From: Prorocentrum cordatum
Lineage: Eukaryota; Sar; Dinophyceae; Prorocentrales; Prorocentraceae
Direction: 5' to 3'
Assembly: GCA_963575745.1 (NCBI GenBank)
Contig: CAUYUJ010018870.1
Location: forward strand, 65,328-92,827
Length of the DNA stretch: 27,500 nt
The number at the start of each line of letters is the position of its first letter. Position 1 is the first letter of the stretch. Below, piece after piece: positions 24,100-27,500 of this stretch. Position numbers and translations under genes: made by a program. The notes below the pieces were generated by a model. That model was not told the origin of the DNA. It was given only the letters and a program-made list of their open reading frames with translations, and did no database searches.

Positions 24100-25620
24100 G
24101 CCCCTGTGACATACGAATGCAAAGGGGTCGCGGGGCGGCCGCGCATGCTCCAAATGTGGAGGCAGAGTGCGTTTTGTATTGCTTTTGATCGGAATGGTGG
24201 GGGGGGGCCCTCATGGGGTTATCATGGGTAGCACACAAGTCTCAGCATAGGCAGGGGCCGCCATCAACAGCCGTCGGGAACAAATGCAGACTCCAGCCAG
24301 GTGCGCGGCGCCCGCGAGGTAAGCTGCACATGCCAGGTGCGCCAACGCGCACCCAGTGCGCCACATTGGGCAAGATGTCGACCCCCCAGCATCCCTGTCA
24401 AAAAGCTACTTATTGTGCACAGTGACGGCGGGCTTGTCAGCATTGTGTATTCTGTGCGTGTGCACGCGCAATCATTTAGCATGTGCTGTTTCTGACGGAG
24501 ACGGTAAGCCTGCACGCAGCAGGCGATATGGCGGCCCCTCCGCCGTCCCTGTCAAGAACCAATGCAAAGTGATCGTGGGGCGTCCGCGCATGATCATGAT
24601 TGTGGTGCGAACTGCACTTTGTATTCAATTGGGCGAGGGATGGTGGGGGTTTTGGCATTGCGCACAGCAGGCAGCATGCCGCCGCCCCGCCGCCCCTGTC
24701 AAAAGCCAATGCGAAGTGATCGCGGGGTGTCCGCATGATCCAGATTGGGTTGCAATGTTCACTTCGCGTTGTTTTTGCGCGAGGGATGGTTGGGAGGGGC
24801 GTTAGCATTGCACACTGCAGGCAATATGAGGGCACCCCAACCATCCTTGCCACAAACAGATGCGAAGTGATCGCGGGGTGTCCGCGCATGATCCAGATTT
24901 TTGCGTAACATGTATTTTGTACAGTTTTTTGCACGGGGTGATCTGTGGGGGGCTTGGTCGTTTCCCTGGTTTGTCGCCGGTCGGGTGGGGGAGTGCTGTT
25001 TATGAATAAGGAACAGCGATCAAGGCAATCTCTGTCCGCAAGGCAAACGCCGTCTCGCCAACTTCCACCAGCCCTTCCAACACATGAATTGCACCCGAGT
25101 GCCCCTCTCACAAACCAATGCAGAGTGGTCGCGGGGTGCCCGTCGCGGGGTGCTCGCGCACGCCCCAGAATTTGAGGCAGCTTGCGTTTTGTACTGTAAG
25201 TTGCCTGGGGTGGTTGGCCTCCCCGCAGCGAGCAGCATGAGGGTACCCCCGCCGCCCCGGACAAGGGCCAAGGCAGGGTGGTCTCGGGGCCTCCCCGCGT
25301 GCTCCAGATTTGGAAGCACACTGCCGTCTGCTGTGTTCTATGACAGGGACGGTTGGCCTGCGCGCAGCAGGCAAGATGAGGGCAACCCCGCCGTCCCTGT
25401 CCAACGCCAGTGCGAAGTGGTTGCGGGGACCCCGCGCATGCTCCAGATTCGGAGGCGCAGTGTATTTTGCATTTTCTGCCGCCACGGATGCTTGGTTTGC
25501 GCGCAGCAGGTAATACGAGGCCCCCCCCCCCGGCGCCCTTGTCAAGCACCAAATCAAAGTGGTCGTGGGGCGGCCGCGCATGCTCCAGATTTGGAGGTAA
25601 CGTGTATTTGGGCGTGTTTA
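24100..25620. repeat. Diverged ~141-bp satellite array
   Basis: Units carry CCCTGTCAA, AATGCGAAGTG(A/G)TCGCGGGG, CCGCGCATGCTCCAGAT, a GTATTTTGTA-like T-rich stretch and GCGCGCAGCAGGCAA(T/G)ATGAGG. The GCGCATG landmark falls at about 24141, 24586, 24731, 24884, 25156, 25297, 25434 and 25576. Spacings are 137-153, or two to three times that where units are degraded (24290-24480; 24900-25100). A full unit of 141 bp equals 47 codons, so a 358-codon minus frame (25552-24476) stays open; it shows a recurring IW..RG.P..HFAL motif produced by the repeat and is not called a gene. Confidence 0.85.
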
Positions 25621-25676
25621 CTTATAGGGAACCGTTCCCCAAACAGTGCTTGCACGAACGGATCTGCATTTCTCTT

Positions 25677-26078
25677 CTAGGGAACTGGGCCTGGGAGGCG
25701 GTCTGGTGGCTCCGTGCTCGCCGTCGCCGCCCCGTCGCCGCCCCGTCGCCGCCCGTTGTCTGTCTGGACCTGGGTGGCGATCTGGCGGCTCCGTGGTCGC
25801 CCGTCGTCTGGGCCCGGTTGGCGGTCTGGCGGCTCCGTGGTCGCTGTGGCCGCTTCGTCGCCGCCCAGGCGCCGCCCCGTCGCCGCCCAGATTTTGTACA
25901 ACGTCGGGCCTCCGTTTCTGAAAAAAGAGTTCTGATCCACCGCCCGCCGCCCGCTGGTTTGATCGGCCCTCCCTGGGACAATACGATTTACATAGGACTC
26001 TGGCCCATCATTCCTCCGAACTATGAGTTCGTCCGAACCAGACTCCATGTCGCCTCCCCCTTTACCCCGCACCTTCAT
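25677..26078 (-). CDS. Possible hypothetical protein (133 codons) with Pro/Arg repeats
   Basis: A minus-strand ORF with ATG at 26078, an in-frame TAG six codons upstream, an AG just before the start, and a stop at 25677. The N-terminal half (ESGSDELIVRRNDGPESYVN, then RADQTSGRRAVDQNSFFRNG) is hydrophilic and of balanced composition. The C-terminal half overlaps a GC-rich 45- to 90-bp DNA repeat (25685-25895) and encodes TEPPDR.PGP-type repeats. No domain is recognised. It could be a real lineage-specific gene or a chance frame extended by the repeat. Confidence 0.25.
   Translation of the reverse strand: MKVRGKGGGDMESGSDELIVRRNDGPESYVNRIVPGRADQTSGRRAVDQNSFFRNGGPTLYKIWAATGRRLGGDEAATATTEPPDRQPGPDDGRPRSRQIATQVQTDNGRRRGGDGAATASTEPPDRLPGPVP
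25685..25895. repeat. GC-rich minisatellite (GGCGGTCTGGCGGCTCCGTG)
   Basis: GG.GG(C/T)TCCGTG.TCGC words recur at about 25707, 25786 and 25831, mixed with GCCGCCCCGTC runs. It overlaps the minus ORF above. Confidence 0.75.
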
Positions 26079-26089
26079 CCCTGACAGTT

Positions 26090-26500
26090 GAAGCTATGCG
26101 GGCGCTCGTTTAGAATACATCACCAGTGTTCAATCATCCATTGCAGCATAATGTGACAAAGGCAACACGCGCGCGTCGTCGCGCGCACATCTTTATTTGT
26201 ATTCGAACACTTCATGTGTCGTACCTGTTTCAAGGTCGAGGTTTCCAGAACCATATGAAAACATATGTACTGTTTCGGCCATATGGTTTTTCAAACAAAT
26301 CGACGTGCGCGCTCTTGCGAACTCTCACGGAAACCATAGGTTTTACACCATGTTCGCAACATGAGGCCAAATGGGCCTCTCGCGCGCAGATCGATTTTTT
26401 CGAACGCCTTTGCGCGAGTGCTGGCGGGGGAGGACCCTTGTCAAATAACACCATGCGGGCCACTCGCGTGCGTCGGCTGCGCGCGAATGTCGAAATCCTT
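26090..26500. other. Anonymous DNA rich in small inverted repeats
   Basis: AACCATATG (26248) pairs with CATATGGTT (26281). AAATCGACGTGCGCGC (26299) pairs, apart from the CG/AT pair in the middle, with GCGCGCAGATCGATTT (26383). CCATATG/CCATAGG words recur. No protein frame is convincing on either strand. Confidence 0.45.
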
Positions 26501-26509
26501 CCGGAACCT

Positions 26510-26650
26510 TCATCGCCGACACGTGGACGACATCATCGTCATCGTCGTGGCCAGCATCGGATCCGTCATTGGCCTTGCAGTCGTCATCGCCACCGTCGTC
26601 ACCAGCATCGCTGCTATCATCATCGTATCCGCCGTTGCTGACGTCACCAT
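26510..26650. repeat. Degenerate RTC (GTC/ATC) triplet stretch
   Basis: GTC and ATC triplets dominate, with variants. A plus frame here reads as a very hydrophobic Val/Ile run that mimics a transmembrane helix; it is explained by the triplet composition. Confidence 0.65.
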
Positions 26651-26787
26651 GATACCGCGTCCGCCAGAGTCGCCGACTCGCACTGAAGTGCCCGCGCGCC
26701 AGCGCGGCCTGCGAGGCGCGCTTGGAAGCCCCCAGCGGTCAGCGCCACCGCGGCCGCGTTGATCGCGCCAAACCAGCTGGTCGCTCT

Positions 26788-26805
26788 GCGCGCGAGCTCG
26801 CGCGC
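26788..26805. repeat. Perfect 18-bp palindrome, GCGCGCGAGCTCGCGCGC
   Basis: It is self-complementary with no loop, in a GC-alternating region prone to Z-DNA or cruciform formation. A second small palindrome, TGGAGTTGACAACTCCA, lies at about 26921. Confidence 0.85.
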
Positions 26806-26809
26806 GCTA

Positions 26810-27170
26810 GCGCGACCGCGGCGAAGCACCAGCCAACGTCCAGTAATCATCGCTTTCGCAGCCGCATGGGTTTTGCAAACCAGGTTGCGGGCAGGTGGGC
26901 GGGATGATCGCGCGAGCTGTGGAGTTGACAACTCCATGCTGTGCACAAGTCCTTGCGCCACATAGATTGTTCCACCTGGGTTGCACAACGTCGACTGCTA
27001 GGAACGCACTCTTGGGTGCCCACGCTGGCCAACGTGAGCAGCCGCCCCTGCACCGAAGGAGGAGAAGGGGGGGTAGAAGACGAAGCACCCTAAGCCACCT
27101 ACGCCCTACAGGGCTGGTGGGATATATGACCTCAGGCTCCAGGCCGACGCCCCCCCCCAGATGGGGATGG
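26810..27170. other. Anonymous DNA
   Basis: Mixed-composition DNA between the palindromes and the terminal GAC array. No repeat partner or gene was found. Confidence 0.4.
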
Positions 27171-27175
27171 GTCCC

Positions 27176-27390
27176 GGACGGCGACGACGACGACAGCGAC
27201 GACCACGATGACGGCGACGACGACGACGACGCCGACGACGGCGACGACGACGACGATGACGGCGGCGACGACGACGACGGCGACGACAACGACGACGACG
27301 ATGACGACGGTGGCGGCGGCGGCGGCGTCGACCTCTGGAGCCTTCCGACGACGATGACGGCGGCGGCAGCGACGACGACGACGATTTCCA
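27176..27390. repeat. GAC/CGA triplet microsatellite
   Basis: CGA (GAC) triplets with GGC and GAT variants, interrupted at about 27325-27350. The same class as 11636-11703. Poly-Asp, Arg and Val frames are artefacts. Confidence 0.93.
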
Positions 27391-27500
27391 GAGTTCTCCT
27401 GGAGCACCACAGTACCACGCCACACACGCCACACCCACAGCACCGCACCACACCCACAGGGGGGAGGATCATCGCGCGGGGGGGTGGGAGGTGGGCGATG

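Noticed and set aside
24476-25552. 358-codon minus-strand ORF
   Set aside because: It lies wholly in the 141-bp satellite, whose period is a multiple of three; the peptide simply repeats the unit. Kept only as a finding to test.
26361-26762. Membrane protein with a Val/Ile-rich helix
   Set aside because: The hydrophobic run comes from GTC/ATC triplets (26510-26650); the flanking sequence is not protein-like.
1-27500. tRNA or rRNA genes and telomeric repeats
   Set aside because: No tRNA-like B box with matching arms, no rRNA-like conserved stretch and no TTTAGGG-type array was seen by eye; a covariance-model scan would be decisive.

Overview
The window looks like non-coding, repeat-dominated nuclear DNA of a dinoflagellate. 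Four things support this. It is GC-rich and packed with triplet microsatellites and short inverted-repeat elements. It carries a decayed 3' end of a non-LTR retrotransposon with a C-terminal zinc-finger tail of a kind I associate with dinoflagellate genomes. One spot (1311-1333, minus strand) resembles the dinoflagellate spliced-leader exon. One short exon-like segment (about 5686-5793, plus strand) resembles a dinoflagellate coiled-coil protein family. Genus cannot be decided by eye; Prorocentrum-like or Symbiodiniaceae-like genomes are my best guesses. There is no operon, bacterial gene order, rRNA, recognisable tRNA or CRISPR array.

Layout. 1-190 is a GTA/GGT microsatellite. 190-1350 is anonymous DNA ending at the spliced-leader-like match. 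1355-1730 is a long GGA tract, followed by the first copy of a 176-bp inverted-repeat element (1750-1925). 1930-5350 mixes CT/GGA tracts, a near-perfect hairpin (3232-3263), a possible minus-strand small gene (4006-4443) and a long foldback element (4774-4964). 5370-6400 has a TCC tract, the exon-like segment and anonymous DNA. 7157-7575 is a 90-bp tandem array. 7848-8154 is the second 176-bp element between 65-bp direct repeats. 8844-9440 holds two more inverted-repeat elements around a GGA tract. 9525-10350 is an ATGT/ATGC tetranucleotide tract. 10629-11760 has another inverted-repeat element, a GGA tract, GGCCTCTTGGG-like degenerate repeats and CGA tracts. 11757-12655 is the retrotransposon remnant.

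13185-19140 alternates degenerate G/T-rich repeats with short dispersed elements. These include a 129-bp element present twice (14785-14913 with a 6-bp target duplication, and 17702-17830), two more 176-bp-family copies (16146-16322, 16544-16707), several hairpins and a 177-bp inverted-repeat element (18222-18398). 19145-20090 is a 112-bp tandem array sharing a ~50-bp core with the 90-bp array. 20160-20343 is another inverted-repeat element, and 20468-20596 a perfect 63-bp duplication. 20682-22110 is a composite satellite (12-bp, then TCA triplets with a ~60-bp higher-order period, then a 10-bp unit). 22995-23460 is a third array of the conserved-core family, inverted. 24100-25620 is a diverged ~141-bp satellite. 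25685-27500 holds a possible minus-strand ORF, GC palindromes and a final GAC/CGA tract.

Most long open reading frames are translations of triplet, tetranucleotide or in-frame satellite repeats and are not reported as genes. What stands out is the density of short, non-coding, inverted-repeat-bounded elements (at least six families in 27.5 kb), and a modular tandem-repeat family whose core is conserved while its linkers change. All identities are read by eye; no search was run.
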